This document shows, piece by piece, positions 1-8,836 of a DNA stretch of 64,000 bases. The stretch lies in assembly GCA_017416345.1 (NCBI GenBank), contig JAFQCR010000033.1:1-64000 (forward strand), in the 5' to 3' direction. Numbering within the stretch: the first letter of the stretch is position 1; every line of letters begins with the position of its first letter. The stretch is from Clostridia bacterium (GTDB lineage Bacteria; Bacillota; Clostridia; Oscillospirales; Acutalibacteraceae). The notes beneath the pieces are model-generated. The model was not told where the DNA came from. It made no database searches and saw only the letters and a list, made by a program, of their open reading frames with translations. The translations under genes were made by a program, and so were the position numbers.

Positions 1-2
1 AT

Positions 3-32
3 GAACGGAGCGCTCCGTTCATCGACTTTTTT
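3..32 (+). terminator. rho-independent terminator of an upstream gene
   Basis: A perfect 18-base palindrome, GAACGGAGCGCTCCGTTC, is followed by six T on the + strand (27-32). It would end a + strand gene lying before the window. The left edge hides whether it also serves the - strand gene ending at 38. Confidence 0.55.
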
Positions 33-37
33 ATCGG

Positions 38-811
38 TTAAATTTCAATTGCAGTTCCGTCGTCGGAAATTATCACGGGGATCTTGCAGTTGTCCAAGGC
101 CTCTTTTACGGTAAACTTGCCGTCAAGAATCTCACGTCCGTGGTGGACAAAAACAAGCTGTTTTACGTTGTGAGCTTCGGCAAAATCGCAGACCGTTTTG
201 ACCTTGTGGTGACCCGTTTCGCAAAGCAGAAGGTCACATCCGTCACCAACGGCCGCCTCAATGTCCTCCATACCCTTAACATCGCCCGAGAAAACGGCAG
301 CCTTGCCCTCGGTCTCGATCCTATATGAGAAGGAGCGTATACTGCCGTCCTCATTCTGCGACAGATGGTGCGACTCAAACGCCGTCACACGGATATTTTC
401 GTCCTCATAAAAGGTGCCGAGCTTTGGCGTGTCGACCGTGATGCCGAATTTGTGCTTGAAGCCGCCCTCGGTACGCTTTAAGACCTCGTAAATGTTTTCC
501 CAAACCGAAATTTCGGGGATAAAGAGCTTGACTTCACCGTCGGCAATTGGGATCTTGCAATGATTATTCAGCTTATTCAAGGTCCAGAAAAGCCCCATCA
601 GGCCGCCGATGTGGTCGTAATGCGGATGGGAGATGAATATCGCACGGGTGCTACAAAGGTCAACCCCTTGGGTGTGGGCAGTATGCGAGCAGTTTTCGCC
701 TGCATCAAAAATATAATTGCGGTCACCCGAGCTCAGCACAAGGCTTGTGTGGTGGCGGCCTGCCATAGGTTCGGTGCCCGAGCAGGAGCCTAACACTTTA
801 AAAATTGCCAT
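38..811 (-). CDS. MBL-fold metal-dependent hydrolase
   Basis: A 257-residue metallo-beta-lactamase-fold protein, probably a cytoplasmic hydrolase. The metal motif HPHYDHIGG (an HxHxDH variant) lies near residue 60. A later DVKGMED stretch and a C-terminal FVHHGRE supply further likely ligands. The size and layout resemble the ribonuclease Z / phosphodiesterase-like branch, but the substrate cannot be told. An AGAGGA site 8 bases upstream supports the ATG at 811; a longer frame to 874 exists but its extra residues look unrelated. It reads in the same direction as the lipoprotein gene upstream, with a 73-base gap and no clear terminator between them, so co-transcription is possible. Confidence 0.8.
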   Translation of the reverse strand: MAIFKVLGSCSGTEPMAGRHHTSLVLSSGDRNYIFDAGENCSHTAHTQGVDLCSTRAIFISHPHYDHIGGLMGLFWTLNKLNNHCKIPIADGEVKLFIPEISVWENIYEVLKRTEGGFKHKFGITVDTPKLGTFYEDENIRVTAFESHHLSQNEDGSIRSFSYRIETEGKAAVFSGDVKGMEDIEAAVGDGCDLLLCETGHHKVKTVCDFAEAHNVKQLVFVHHGREILDGKFTVKEALDNCKIPVIISDDGTAIEI

Positions 812-884
812 ATTCTTATCCTCTTTCAGCGGTTTTGTTGCAAATATTATACACCCCGTACCGCATAAAGTCAATCGAAACGGC

Positions 885-2657
885 CTAATTTAAGGTGCCG
901 TCACGGATGACGAGCTGCTGCTTGCCGTCGGACAACTGATAGAGATGGACATAGTCAACGATAAACTTGTTGGTGGTGTACCACACATCGCTGTCATCGG
1001 CCACGACCTTCAGACTGTTGTTTTTGAAGCCGACAGCGGCGCTCAGACGGATGTAGCAAAGCTGATGGTAGGCATCCAGCGTCTCAAGGCTTTGGTTGTT
1101 GGCATAGGTGAAATAAACCTCTCCGTCCGAGGTGAAGGAAAATTCGTCCTCATCCCACAAAAGGCCAAAGGTATGGAGCTTGTCATTAAAGGTCTGTCCC
1201 TCGGGGCTGTAATGCTTTTTGTCATTGCTGTATTCGGCATCCAGCGAAAGATGCTCGTAGCCCTCCTTTTCACCCGTGGGGGTAGGCCAGGCGTGGCAGT
1301 TGGCAGCAACAACGTTGGCTTTGCCAAAGCACTCGTTGATGTCGATCTCCATATCGTAGTTGATACCGGAATCGGTTCTGGGGGCATTGTGCCAACGGGA
1401 ATCAAGCCACAGCGAGGTCCAAAGACCGTTGCCGTTGGGCAGAATGGCGCTCATCTCAACATAGCCGTATTTATACAGCATCGTGCGGTCGGTCATAAGC
1501 ATACCGCCGATGTAGCGATCCTCGTCATAAGCGCAGTTTATGATAAACTTGCCGTCCTCTTTAAATACATAGTTGGTGTCGTTGGTGCGGATGGCGGTGC
1601 GGTCGTAGTGACCGCGGCTGGAGTATTCGCCCTCGGGTACGGTGTACCAAAGGGTGGGATCAAGCTCACGGTCGGTACCGTCAAAATCGTCGCCCCATAC
1701 ACGGGTGTAGTATTTGGAGGTGTCATAGCCTGCAACGGCGGTACTGTATTTACCGGTCACGCTGTCGGCGTCGGTCAAAGCGCCCTTGGCCAACAGCTTG
1801 GCAAGCTCGGACACCGCCATAGCCTCGGCCGAGATCGAACCGCCCGAAAGGTATATCTTTTGGCCGTCGATTTTTATCGAATAGGTGTCGGCATCAAGCC
1901 CCTCGGCGGCACCGCCGCGGTTGGTTGCGCCGATTATGATCTCATAATCGGTCTTTTTGGAGGCCTCGTCCTTATCGCAGGCAATGCGGTAGCCGTACTG
2001 CTCGGCAGTTTTTGCAAATTCTTCTATCTGCATCTGGGTCACGTAAGAAACGTTGACGGTGGGGCGTACAAGCTTGTATAAGCCCAGCGTTTTGCCGTTG
2101 ACCGTTACGTTGGCCGTGGTGCCCTCGGTCTTCGAGGTGTAAAGCAATCCGCCCTTCTGGTCGGCCTTTGCATAGGTGTCAATGTAGTATTTCACCGCTG
2201 CCGTCAGCGCAACATCGTTAAAGGCGTTGATGACCACCTTGTTGCCAACGGTGGCAATAATATAATCATCCATTTTGCCGTTGTTGAGCGCTTCAAGATG
2301 ATCGAGTGCGGTTTTGGATTCGGGACGGTTTGTGCGGCCGACCAGTATCTCAAAGCTGTCGGCAACGTAGTCCTCGCTTTCGTCGGTCGAGCTTTTCATA
2401 TCGCCCGCATCGCTGCCCGACTTGATGGTCTTGTACAGCTCACGTGCCGTTTTTGCGGCCTCGTCCGACAGACCGGTAGCCGTTATCAGCTTGTAAACAG
2501 CCGCCCCATCCTTGGCATAAACAACGTCGTTTTTGGAAAAAGCATCGGCGTTGGCCGTGGGCTTTGAGCTGTTAGAGTCGGTATTTTCCGAGCCGCAGCC
2601 CACAAGACACGACAGCACCAACAAAGCCGAAAGCATTAAAATTACTATCCTTTTCAT
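885..2657 (-). CDS. GH16-like secreted lipoprotein
   Basis: A 590-residue exported lipoprotein. The N-terminal signal ends in the lipobox LVGC, so it should be anchored to the outer face of the membrane. Residues 30-300 contain two copies of an 'EIIIGATNR / EILVGRTNR' segment typical of accessory domains on Clostridial carbohydrate-active enzymes. The C-terminal half is a concanavalin-like domain with the glycoside hydrolase family 16 motif EIDINE (ExDxxE, nucleophile and acid/base glutamates). A beta-glucan, laminarin or similar polymer is the likely substrate; the exact one is inference. AAAGGAG precedes the ATG at 2657; a GTG three codons earlier overlaps that site and was not used. It is divergent from an AraC regulator that may control it. 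Confidence 0.85.
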   Translation of the reverse strand: MKRIVILMLSALLVLSCLVGCGSENTDSNSSKPTANADAFSKNDVVYAKDGAAVYKLITATGLSDEAAKTARELYKTIKSGSDAGDMKSSTDESEDYVADSFEILVGRTNRPESKTALDHLEALNNGKMDDYIIATVGNKVVINAFNDVALTAAVKYYIDTYAKADQKGGLLYTSKTEGTTANVTVNGKTLGLYKLVRPTVNVSYVTQMQIEEFAKTAEQYGYRIACDKDEASKKTDYEIIIGATNRGGAAEGLDADTYSIKIDGQKIYLSGGSISAEAMAVSELAKLLAKGALTDADSVTGKYSTAVAGYDTSKYYTRVWGDDFDGTDRELDPTLWYTVPEGEYSSRGHYDRTAIRTNDTNYVFKEDGKFIINCAYDEDRYIGGMLMTDRTMLYKYGYVEMSAILPNGNGLWTSLWLDSRWHNAPRTDSGINYDMEIDINECFGKANVVAANCHAWPTPTGEKEGYEHLSLDAEYSNDKKHYSPEGQTFNDKLHTFGLLWDEDEFSFTSDGEVYFTYANNQSLETLDAYHQLCYIRLSAAVGFKNNSLKVVADDSDVWYTTNKFIVDYVHLYQLSDGKQQLVIRDGTLN

Positions 2658-2836
2658 AGTACACACTCCTTTTATTTCAGTATACTTTAGTACACCTTAT
2701 TTTTCTATGGAAAAAATTATTTTCTTTAACCGAGATTTATGTAAAAAATTACACTATGATTTTAAATGATTTTACGGTTTTTGCAATTAATTTCTGTATT
2801 TATCGGCATTGTTTGGCTTTTTTGCAACTGTTTTTA

Positions 2837-2865
2837 TTGATTTTATTGACCTGTTGGTTTATAAT
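2837..2865 (+). promoter_or_regulatory. sigma-A promoter of the AraC gene
   Basis: TTGATT, 17-base spacer, TATAAT, ending 29 bases before the start codon at 2895. It lies in the AT-rich 237-base divergent gap between the GH16-like and AraC genes, which probably also holds the operators. Confidence 0.6.
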
Positions 2866-2894
2866 TAATTAAAAGGCAAAACCGAGGTGAGGGT

Positions 2895-3737
2895 ATGATA
2901 TCAACACGCTATTACTATAAAAACTGGCGGTCGGATGAGGTGCCGGAGGGGTTTTCACTGTTTGTTACGGGTGTCGGCCGATTCAGACTGACCACCTTGA
3001 AGCAAAAAGTCACCGATTATGCCTCACGCAACATTTTCCAGGTGCTTTTTATCAAAAGCGGTGTCTGCCGCTATATTGAAGACGGCTGTGAAAAAGAGCT
3101 TTCAAAGGGCGGCGTGCTGGTGTGGCACCCGGGTGAGCGCCGTCAATGGAGCTGGCGGCTGGAGGACAAGCCCGATGTTTATTGGGTGGAATTCGGCGGT
3201 CCCGATGCCGAAAAGCAGCTCCTTAAGGCAGGACTTTGGAGCCAAAAGGCCTATAAGCCTTCCGAAACCGACGGTTATGCACCCATATTTGAGCAAATGA
3301 TGCAGGAAATGCTCTGCCGTCAGCCAAAATACTGTGAGCTTTGTGCCGCACTTTTACAGCAATTCATATTTCTGCTGTCACGTGATGTCGAAACAGCGCA
3401 GAACCGCAAAAAGCCCATTCCGCCCGAGGTGCTGACCACCGTCAGATATATGGAGGAGCACTATCGGGAAACGGTCTATCTTGACGAGCTGGCGGCTATG
3501 AATTACATCGGCAAGGGTTGGCTTATCAAGCAGTTCAAGCGACATCTTAATATGAGCCCCATGAAATACCTCAACTTTGTCAGAATGGAAAAGGCGGTCG
3601 AGCTGCTGCAGGAAAACAACAGCATCGATGTCGTGGCCAAGCAGGTCGGATTTTCGGACAGGCTTTACTTCAGTAAGGTGTTCAAGGCGCATACGGGTGT
3701 TGCCCCCGGCGCATTTCAAAAAGGTAAAAACCAATAA
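2895..3737 (+). CDS. AraC-family transcriptional regulator
   Basis: A 280-residue regulator with an N-terminal cupin-like sensing domain (VLVWHPGE region near residue 80) and a C-terminal pair of helix-turn-helix motifs. The AraC signature is visible: YLDELAAMNYIGKGWL, then MSPMKYLNFVRMEKAVELL and IDVVAKQVGFSDRLYFSKVFK. The ATG at 2895 follows GAGGTGAGGG. It is divergent from the GH16-like lipoprotein, and by the common arrangement of this family it probably activates that gene in response to a sugar. No ligand can be named. Confidence 0.9.
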   Translation: MISTRYYYKNWRSDEVPEGFSLFVTGVGRFRLTTLKQKVTDYASRNIFQVLFIKSGVCRYIEDGCEKELSKGGVLVWHPGERRQWSWRLEDKPDVYWVEFGGPDAEKQLLKAGLWSQKAYKPSETDGYAPIFEQMMQEMLCRQPKYCELCAALLQQFIFLLSRDVETAQNRKKPIPPEVLTTVRYMEEHYRETVYLDELAAMNYIGKGWLIKQFKRHLNMSPMKYLNFVRMEKAVELLQENNSIDVVAKQVGFSDRLYFSKVFKAHTGVAPGAFQKGKNQ

Positions 3738-3774
3738 AAAAGATAGCCCTCGAATTCATCGAAGGCTATCTTTT
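3738..3774. terminator. bidirectional terminator between convergent genes
   Basis: An 8-base stem (AGATAGCC / GGCTATCT) is flanked by A-rich and T-rich sequence on both sides, between the AraC gene and the convergent small gene at 3788-4069. Confidence 0.7.
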
Positions 3775-3787
3775 GTTTAAACCGAAA

Positions 3788-4069
3788 TTAACCCTTAAGT
3801 GCTCTTTCAAGCCAGATCGAGCCGATGTCCATTGCGGCGTAAAGGCCGACCTTATCGCTGGATTTAACGATGCGGTCCTTCATCTTCAGCTCCTGATCGG
3901 ACAAAATAAGCTGAACGGTGACCTTTTCGGCAACCTTGATGCCGCCGACATCCTTGGACGAGTTGATCTGAATTTTTACGATATACTTTTCCTCGGAATT
4001 ACCGTAGTAAATGGTGTCGCCCTGTCTTACCAGCGGCTTACCCTTATAGGTGAGCATTTTTTCTGCCAT
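3788..4069 (-). CDS. conserved small protein of unknown function
   Basis: A 93-residue soluble protein, rich in beta-forming segments (GDTIYYGNSEEKYIVKIQ). It has no signal peptide, membrane segment or motif I recognise. AAGGAGG 8 bases upstream fixes the ATG at 4069; a longer frame to 4108 is rejected because it would run through that site. It stands alone, ending at the shared terminator with the AraC gene. Confidence 0.7.
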   Translation of the reverse strand: MAEKMLTYKGKPLVRQGDTIYYGNSEEKYIVKIQINSSKDVGGIKVAEKVTVQLILSDQELKMKDRIVKSSDKVGLYAAMDIGSIWLERALKG

Positions 4070-4233
4070 AATTGCTTCCTCCTTATATAAAAAACGCATA
4101 ATGATCATTTACCGTTAGATTATACCACACTTCGGTTCGGTTTACAAGACCGATTTTGCAAATCTTGGGTGCTTGCGGCAAAGTAGGGGATCGGAAGCCG
4201 CCGAATTTCGAAAAAGTTTCGTTAAAAATGGGG

Positions 4234-4262
4234 TTTACAGCGTTTTGCTTTGGCGGTATAAT
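4234..4262 (+). promoter_or_regulatory. strong sigma-A promoter of the MFS gene
   Basis: TTTACA, 17-base spacer, perfect TATAAT. It lies inside a longer upstream open frame, which argues that translation starts downstream, at 4311. Confidence 0.75.
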
Positions 4263-4310
4263 GCTATCGCAAGTTTAAAACAGTTCAAGAAAAGGGGCTT
4301 GACCAATAAA

Positions 4311-5603
4311 ATGGAACGACCGACCGATAAAAAGGATATCTACCGATTAAGCCGTGGAATGTACATTGGCGAAGCGGCGCTGGAATACTTTATTTCGTTG
4401 CTTGTGACGGGTGCATTTATCGCCAAGCTCACGGCCGATCTCGGCTTTTCGGACAGCCTCACCGCCGTGCTGACCTCGTTTGTGGCGTTGGGCTGCAGCT
4501 TTCAGCTTTTCGCCGTTTTCTTTTTCCGTGGGGGCTCGGTCAAGCACAGGGTCACCGTATTCCACATTATAAATCAGCTTCTTTTTATGAGCGTGTATCT
4601 TGTGCCGTTTTTCGATCTGTCACGCCCCGTGAAAACGGTGCTGTTCATCGTGCTTCTGATGGCGGCTTACTTTTTCTCAAATATCGTCTTTGCGCCCAAG
4701 ACCAACTGGTTTATGTCGCTGGTCGACGACCACAAAAGAGGCAATTTCACCGCAATTAAAGAGGCCGTTTCCCTTGGCGGCGGCTTTTTGTTCAACCTTT
4801 TAATGGGTGCTGTTATTGACCATTTTGAAGCCAAGGGCGAGATAAGAACCTCGTTTATCATAGCGGCGGCAACCGTTTTTCTGTTGACCGTTTTACACAC
4901 GCTGACCCTTATTCTCTCACGTGAGAAGCCCCAACCCAAGATACCTGACAACGTTTCGATAGTTCGGCGTTTTAAAAACGTTTTGGGCGATAAGACCATT
5001 ATGAAGGTCATCGGCATCAGCGTTTTCTGGACGGTATGCACCCACATCACCACCGCCTTTTACGGTACATATCAGACCAAGGAGCTCGGCTTCGATATGA
5101 AGTTTGTTGCGGTTTTGAGCATAATCTACTCGGCGGTACGTATTCCCGCATCCTTCATCCTTGCCCGAATCGCCGACCGCCGCTCGTTTGCACATATGCT
5201 CAAATACGCCTACGCGCTGGCAACGCTCGGATTCATGGTTGCCACCTTTATGGTGCCGTCCAACGGCAAGGTGTTTTACACGGTCTATTATTGCCTTTTT
5301 GCGGCGGCAATGGGCGGTATCAACAGCGCCGAGACCAACCTTATATTTGACTATGTTTCTCCCGAAAAGCGAAGTGATGCTTTGATGGTAAAGCAGGCGG
5401 TGTATGGCCTTGCAGGCTTCTTTGCAACGTTGGCCGTAACACCGTTGGTAAACTACATCCAAGCCAACGGCAATCAAATTTTCGGTATAAACGTCTATGC
5501 ACAGCAGGTGCTGTCCGCCATCTCGGTGGTGCTGGGGATCCTGGTTATCGTTTACCTGCAAAAGGTCGTTTTAAAGATAGAACCTCACCGTGAAAACGAT
5601 TAA
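4311..5603 (+). CDS. MFS transporter
   Basis: A roughly 430-residue polytopic membrane protein with about 12 hydrophobic segments and the loop arginine/lysine pattern of the major facilitator superfamily (for example LARIADRRSFAHM between helices). It would move a small solute across the cytoplasmic membrane; the substrate is unknown. The ATG at 4311 was chosen because the promoter at 4234-4262 lies within the longer frame. The AAAAGGGG site is rather far upstream (about 13 bases), so the start is slightly uncertain. It is a single-gene transcript ending in the hairpin at 5609. Confidence 0.8.
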   Translation: MERPTDKKDIYRLSRGMYIGEAALEYFISLLVTGAFIAKLTADLGFSDSLTAVLTSFVALGCSFQLFAVFFFRGGSVKHRVTVFHIINQLLFMSVYLVPFFDLSRPVKTVLFIVLLMAAYFFSNIVFAPKTNWFMSLVDDHKRGNFTAIKEAVSLGGGFLFNLLMGAVIDHFEAKGEIRTSFIIAAATVFLLTVLHTLTLILSREKPQPKIPDNVSIVRRFKNVLGDKTIMKVIGISVFWTVCTHITTAFYGTYQTKELGFDMKFVAVLSIIYSAVRIPASFILARIADRRSFAHMLKYAYALATLGFMVATFMVPSNGKVFYTVYYCLFAAAMGGINSAETNLIFDYVSPEKRSDALMVKQAVYGLAGFFATLAVTPLVNYIQANGNQIFGINVYAQQVLSAISVVLGILVIVYLQKVVLKIEPHREND

Positions 5604-5608
5604 GTAAT

Positions 5609-5643
5609 GCTTCGGCTGCCAATGGGTGGCCGAAGCTTTTTTC
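5609..5643 (+). terminator. terminator after the MFS gene
   Basis: GCTTCGGC pairs with GCCGAAGC around a 12-base loop, followed by six T. Its 3' edge touches the stop codon of the small convergent gene. Confidence 0.8.
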
Positions 5644-5818
5644 AGTTAAGAAGTGCCTGAATATCCTCAACTATTTCGGAAACGGCACGTGCCGTTTTGC
5701 CGGCCTTCTTTTTTAGGGTGCGGCTGTTTTTGCAAACGCATTTAACGGTTGCCGAAAGTGCAATTCCCGCAACTATGCCCATTCCCATGCCCTTTGCAAA
5801 GCTCATACAATGCTTCAT
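5642..5818 (-). CDS. 58-residue small membrane-associated protein
   Basis: A short gene starting MKHCMSFAKGMGMG, with one hydrophobic segment (IVAGIALSATV) and a basic then acidic tail (SRTLKKKAGK, SEIVEDIQALLN). AAAGGAG precedes the ATG at 5818 at good spacing, the reading frame is open for 58 codons, and the composition is protein-like. It resembles the short YtxH-type 'glycine-rich helix plus charged tail' proteins of Firmicutes, but no family assignment is firm. It stands between two genes on the other strand. Confidence 0.65.
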   Translation of the reverse strand: MKHCMSFAKGMGMGIVAGIALSATVKCVCKNSRTLKKKAGKTARAVSEIVEDIQALLN

Positions 5819-5883
5819 TTTAAAAACTCCTTTCTTTTTTGCTATTATGCCCCAAAGCGATGAAACCTTGCAGGCTTCACGTG

Positions 5884-5912
5884 TTGCAACCGGGCGAAAA
5901 TTATGGTATAAT
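5884..5912 (+). promoter_or_regulatory. sigma-A promoter of the DUF89 gene
   Basis: TTGCAA, 17-base spacer, TATAAT, ending 28 bases before the ATG at 5941. Confidence 0.7.
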
Positions 5913-5940
5913 ATAAAAAAATCTAAAGTCGGTGTTAAAA

Positions 5941-6822
5941 ATGGATGTTTTAAGATTTGATTCGCAATGCATAAGCTGCATTTTTCAAAAATTTGTCGGA
6001 AATTTGGATAGATCGGTCAGCGAAAAGCAAAAGCTCGACTATGCAAGGCAGGTGCTTCGCATAATGGCCGATGCCGATGACAGCGCTTCGGCACCCGAGA
6101 TAGTGGCGGCCGTGACCGACCTGAAAAACAAGACCTTCGGTGAGTCGGACGATTTTGCCGAGCTTAAGGTGAGATTCAATGCGCTGATGCTCTCAAAAGA
6201 GCCGAGTATGGCGCAAAAAATAGCCGATTCGGCCGACAGTCTCAAAACTGCCGCAAAATTAGCGATGCTGGGCAATTATATTGACTTCGGTGCAATGAAC
6301 AGCGTTTCCGAGGAGACACTCGACGGCCTTTTGGACGGGGCGGACGGCATTGCGTTGGACGATACGGAATACGCCAATTTTCTGAACGACCTGAAAGCGG
6401 CCAAAAGCCTTGTTTATCTGACCGATAACTGCGGCGAGGTGGTGACCGACAAGCTGTTTATCAAGGAGCTTCAAAAAAGCTTCCCGAAGCTTAAAATAAC
6501 GGTCATCGTGCGCGGCGCACCCACGCTGAACGATGCAACGCTTGAGGATGCCGAGCAGGTCGGTCTGCCAAAGGTTGCAACGGTGCTGTCCAACGGCACC
6601 AACATTGCAGGCACCAGCATCGAAAAGCTGTCGGACGGGGCACGCAACGCCCTGCTTTCGGCCGATCTGACGGTATCAAAGGGTCAGGGCAATTTTGAAA
6701 CTCTGCACGATTGCGGACTTAATGTGTACTATCTTTTCCTCTGCAAATGCAGTTTATTCTCGGAGCGTTTCAAAGTGCCCAAGCTCACGGGAATGTTTTT
6801 GAACGACCGCAGGATGAAGTGA
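5941..6822 (+). CDS. DUF89 / ARMT1-like metal-dependent phosphatase
   Basis: A 293-residue cytoplasmic protein of the DUF89 family, which are metal-dependent phosphatases thought to remove harmful phosphorylated metabolites. Family marks: an N-terminal CISC pair, TDNCGEVVTDK with the Asp-Asn metal site in the middle (about residue 160), the IVRGAPTLNDAT stretch, and KGQGNFETL near the C-terminus. The short bacterial length fits the archaeal/bacterial DUF89 branch. The ATG at 5941 has only a weak ribosome site, but the promoter spacing fits. No partner gene is evident. Confidence 0.8.
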   Translation: MDVLRFDSQCISCIFQKFVGNLDRSVSEKQKLDYARQVLRIMADADDSASAPEIVAAVTDLKNKTFGESDDFAELKVRFNALMLSKEPSMAQKIADSADSLKTAAKLAMLGNYIDFGAMNSVSEETLDGLLDGADGIALDDTEYANFLNDLKAAKSLVYLTDNCGEVVTDKLFIKELQKSFPKLKITVIVRGAPTLNDATLEDAEQVGLPKVATVLSNGTNIAGTSIEKLSDGARNALLSADLTVSKGQGNFETLHDCGLNVYYLFLCKCSLFSERFKVPKLTGMFLNDRRMK

Positions 6823-6907
6823 ACCTCCAAGCTCTGCAAATACAGAAGTTTTCAGCGCTTTGTAACATTTCAAGATCTCAAAACGTATTAATCGATGAAG
6901 GGGTGAT

Positions 6908-7795
6908 TTGATTAAAAGCTTATTGAATAAGGTGTTGTGTTTAAGTCTTGTGCTGATATGCGTTATGGGCTGTGCTTCGTGCTCCGATGACGGCCGTCAA
7001 GAGCAGGAGACAGAGGTCACCTACAGTATGGATTATAAAGACCGTTCAGCGCTTGAGGCCAAGCACGCCGACAGTACCGAACGTGTTAAGATATGGTGCT
7101 ATAGGGCTGCAGGAATGTGGAACGATGCCTCAATGACCGATACTACCGTGACCGGAATGTACGCAAGCGTTTTGCTTGAGGAGCTTTCATCGCTTGAATC
7201 CACCGATCAGAAGGACACCTTTGACGTAATAAAAGGAGGTATGACGTGGGTCGATGACGGCAACGGAAACCTTTACCGTATTTATCCCGATGACAAGTCG
7301 GTGGCCAAGGTGTCCGATTTTTACGGCGACGGTACGCTTTTAAGGGGAGGCGACGGCATCTTACAGCTTGCCAACAAGCTTCGTTCTTCTCCCGGCACAA
7401 ATTCATACGAAGCAGAATACAGAGACGGCAAGCTTAATGTCAGCCAGACCTACAAGACTACTGCTGATGTCAAAATGAAGATAACCGACCTTCATTTTGA
7501 GGCAAAAACTAAGGTCGACGAGGACGGAAACACCGTCCCTACCCATCACATAATTGATGTGGAGCTGGTATCTACGGTGGACAAAACGGTTACCGTTAAG
7601 GTCAACGCCAGTATGTCGGGAGGCTGTATTGTGGTTATGCGTGACGGAGATTCCAAAGAAGTGAAGCTGAAGGCAGGCAAGCCCAAGACCGTGAGCCTGA
7701 GCTTTGGCGCAGACTCTGACGGAGAAAGCTACTACGTGTCCGTAACGACCGAGGACAACAGTTGTCGGTTGCTGATGAGTTCATCGGAAAATTAA
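6908..7795 (+). CDS. lipoprotein of unknown function
   Basis: A 295-residue lipoprotein: basic start, hydrophobic segment and lipobox VMGC near residue 22, then an acidic mature part rich in beta segments. The start is TTG at 6908, behind AAGGGG with a short 4-base gap. No enzyme motif was recognised. A VTVKVNASMSGG-type C-terminal part looks like a beta-sandwich. It is followed directly by a strong terminator and has its own transcript. Confidence 0.7.
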   Translation: MIKSLLNKVLCLSLVLICVMGCASCSDDGRQEQETEVTYSMDYKDRSALEAKHADSTERVKIWCYRAAGMWNDASMTDTTVTGMYASVLLEELSSLESTDQKDTFDVIKGGMTWVDDGNGNLYRIYPDDKSVAKVSDFYGDGTLLRGGDGILQLANKLRSSPGTNSYEAEYRDGKLNVSQTYKTTADVKMKITDLHFEAKTKVDEDGNTVPTHHIIDVELVSTVDKTVTVKVNASMSGGCIVVMRDGDSKEVKLKAGKPKTVSLSFGADSDGESYYVSVTTEDNSCRLLMSSSEN

Positions 7796-7800
7796 GCCAA

Positions 7801-7841
7801 AAGACCTGTGTCAAGGTGCTCCTTGATGCAGGTCTTTTTTT
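7801..7841 (+). terminator. terminator after the lipoprotein gene
   Basis: AAGACCTG pairs with CAGGTCTT across a 20-base loop, with a run of more than six T at the 3' side. Confidence 0.75.
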
Positions 7842-7892
7842 GCGAGAGCCTTATGTCTTAAAAATGCCGCAAAAGGTTTACTTTTCCGAACT

Positions 7893-7924
7893 TTGACTTT
7901 ACAAAACCGAGTTTATACTATAAT
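7893..7924 (+). promoter_or_regulatory. promoter of the second AraC gene
   Basis: TTGACT with TACTAT at 17 bases, overlapping a TATAAT (7919-7924). Either -10 is possible. It ends 46 bases before the ATG at 7971. Confidence 0.55.
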
Positions 7925-7970
7925 ATAAAGTTAAGAGTTCGCCACTTTTAAAGTAAAAGGAGCTTCGGTA

Positions 7971-8738
7971 ATGTTTTTTAACGATTTCGATAATGCGCTG
8001 AAGGTCACAAATGTCAGAATAATGCACGCCTCTACCTTTGAACAAATGCGTGCTATGTCTGCACGTCCGTTTAATACGCTGTCTTTTCGCATAAAATCAC
8101 GCAGGAGCTTTGTTTCGGACGGTGTTCGTACCGAGGAAATGAAGCAAGGCGACCTGCTGTTTATGCCGGCCGACACCGAGTTCAGCCAGCAAGCGGCTTA
8201 TGAGAGGCTTATCGTTATCCATTTTGAATCCGAAAAGCCGTTTGAAAAAAGCTTTGCGGTGTTGCACTCGGATGACCCCGATGCCATGCGTGAGCTTTTT
8301 GAAAGCGCATACCACACCTGGGCGTTGAAGCTGCCGGGGTATTACCAAAAGACCATGGCGACTTTTTATAAAATTCTGGAAAATCTTTCGGTTTCGGAAA
8401 ACCCAACCTATCTGACCTATGCCTATAAAAGCATTTTGCCTGCCATTGAACGTATGCAACACCGTTTTACCCAGCCTGACCTGCAGATATCCGAGCTGTG
8501 TCGGCTGGTGAATTTGAGCGACACCCAGTTTAGAAAGCATTTTGTCGAGGTTTTCGGCATCACGCCGATGAAATATCTGACAAAGCTAAGGCTTGAACGT
8601 GCCACTGAGCTGTTGGATGATAGCCCGATGAACATTGAAGAGGTGGCGCACAACTCGGGCTTTAACGATGCCAAGCATTTCAGCACGGTTTTCAAGCAAC
8701 TATACAATATCTCACCGCTGAAATACCGTAAAAGGTAA
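7971..8738 (+). CDS. AraC-family transcriptional regulator
   Basis: A 255-residue regulator. The N-terminal half is a cupin-like sensor (GDLLFMPADTEF near residue 60); the C-terminal half has the two AraC helix-turn-helix motifs (LQISELCRLVNLSDTQFRKHF, then MNIEEVAHNSGFNDAKHFSTVFK). AAAGGAG is 8 bases before the ATG. It lies 98 bases upstream of a GH20-like gene in the same direction, the usual place for a regulator of a sugar-utilisation gene. Confidence 0.9.
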   Translation: MFFNDFDNALKVTNVRIMHASTFEQMRAMSARPFNTLSFRIKSRRSFVSDGVRTEEMKQGDLLFMPADTEFSQQAAYERLIVIHFESEKPFEKSFAVLHSDDPDAMRELFESAYHTWALKLPGYYQKTMATFYKILENLSVSENPTYLTYAYKSILPAIERMQHRFTQPDLQISELCRLVNLSDTQFRKHFVEVFGITPMKYLTKLRLERATELLDDSPMNIEEVAHNSGFNDAKHFSTVFKQLYNISPLKYRKR

Positions 8739-8836
8739 ACCTGTTCGGAAATTTATAAATTTCAACTTGAAAACAATATGTACAAAGCGCGGTTTCGATA
8801 GTATATTGGGGTTAGTCAGGATAAAGGAGGATTTTT

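Noticed and set aside
945-2081. Long open frame on the + strand opposite the GH16-like gene
   Set aside because: It is the complement of a GC-rich coding gene; no ribosome site, low-complexity Val/Gly-rich product, and the - strand product has a signal peptide and catalytic motif.
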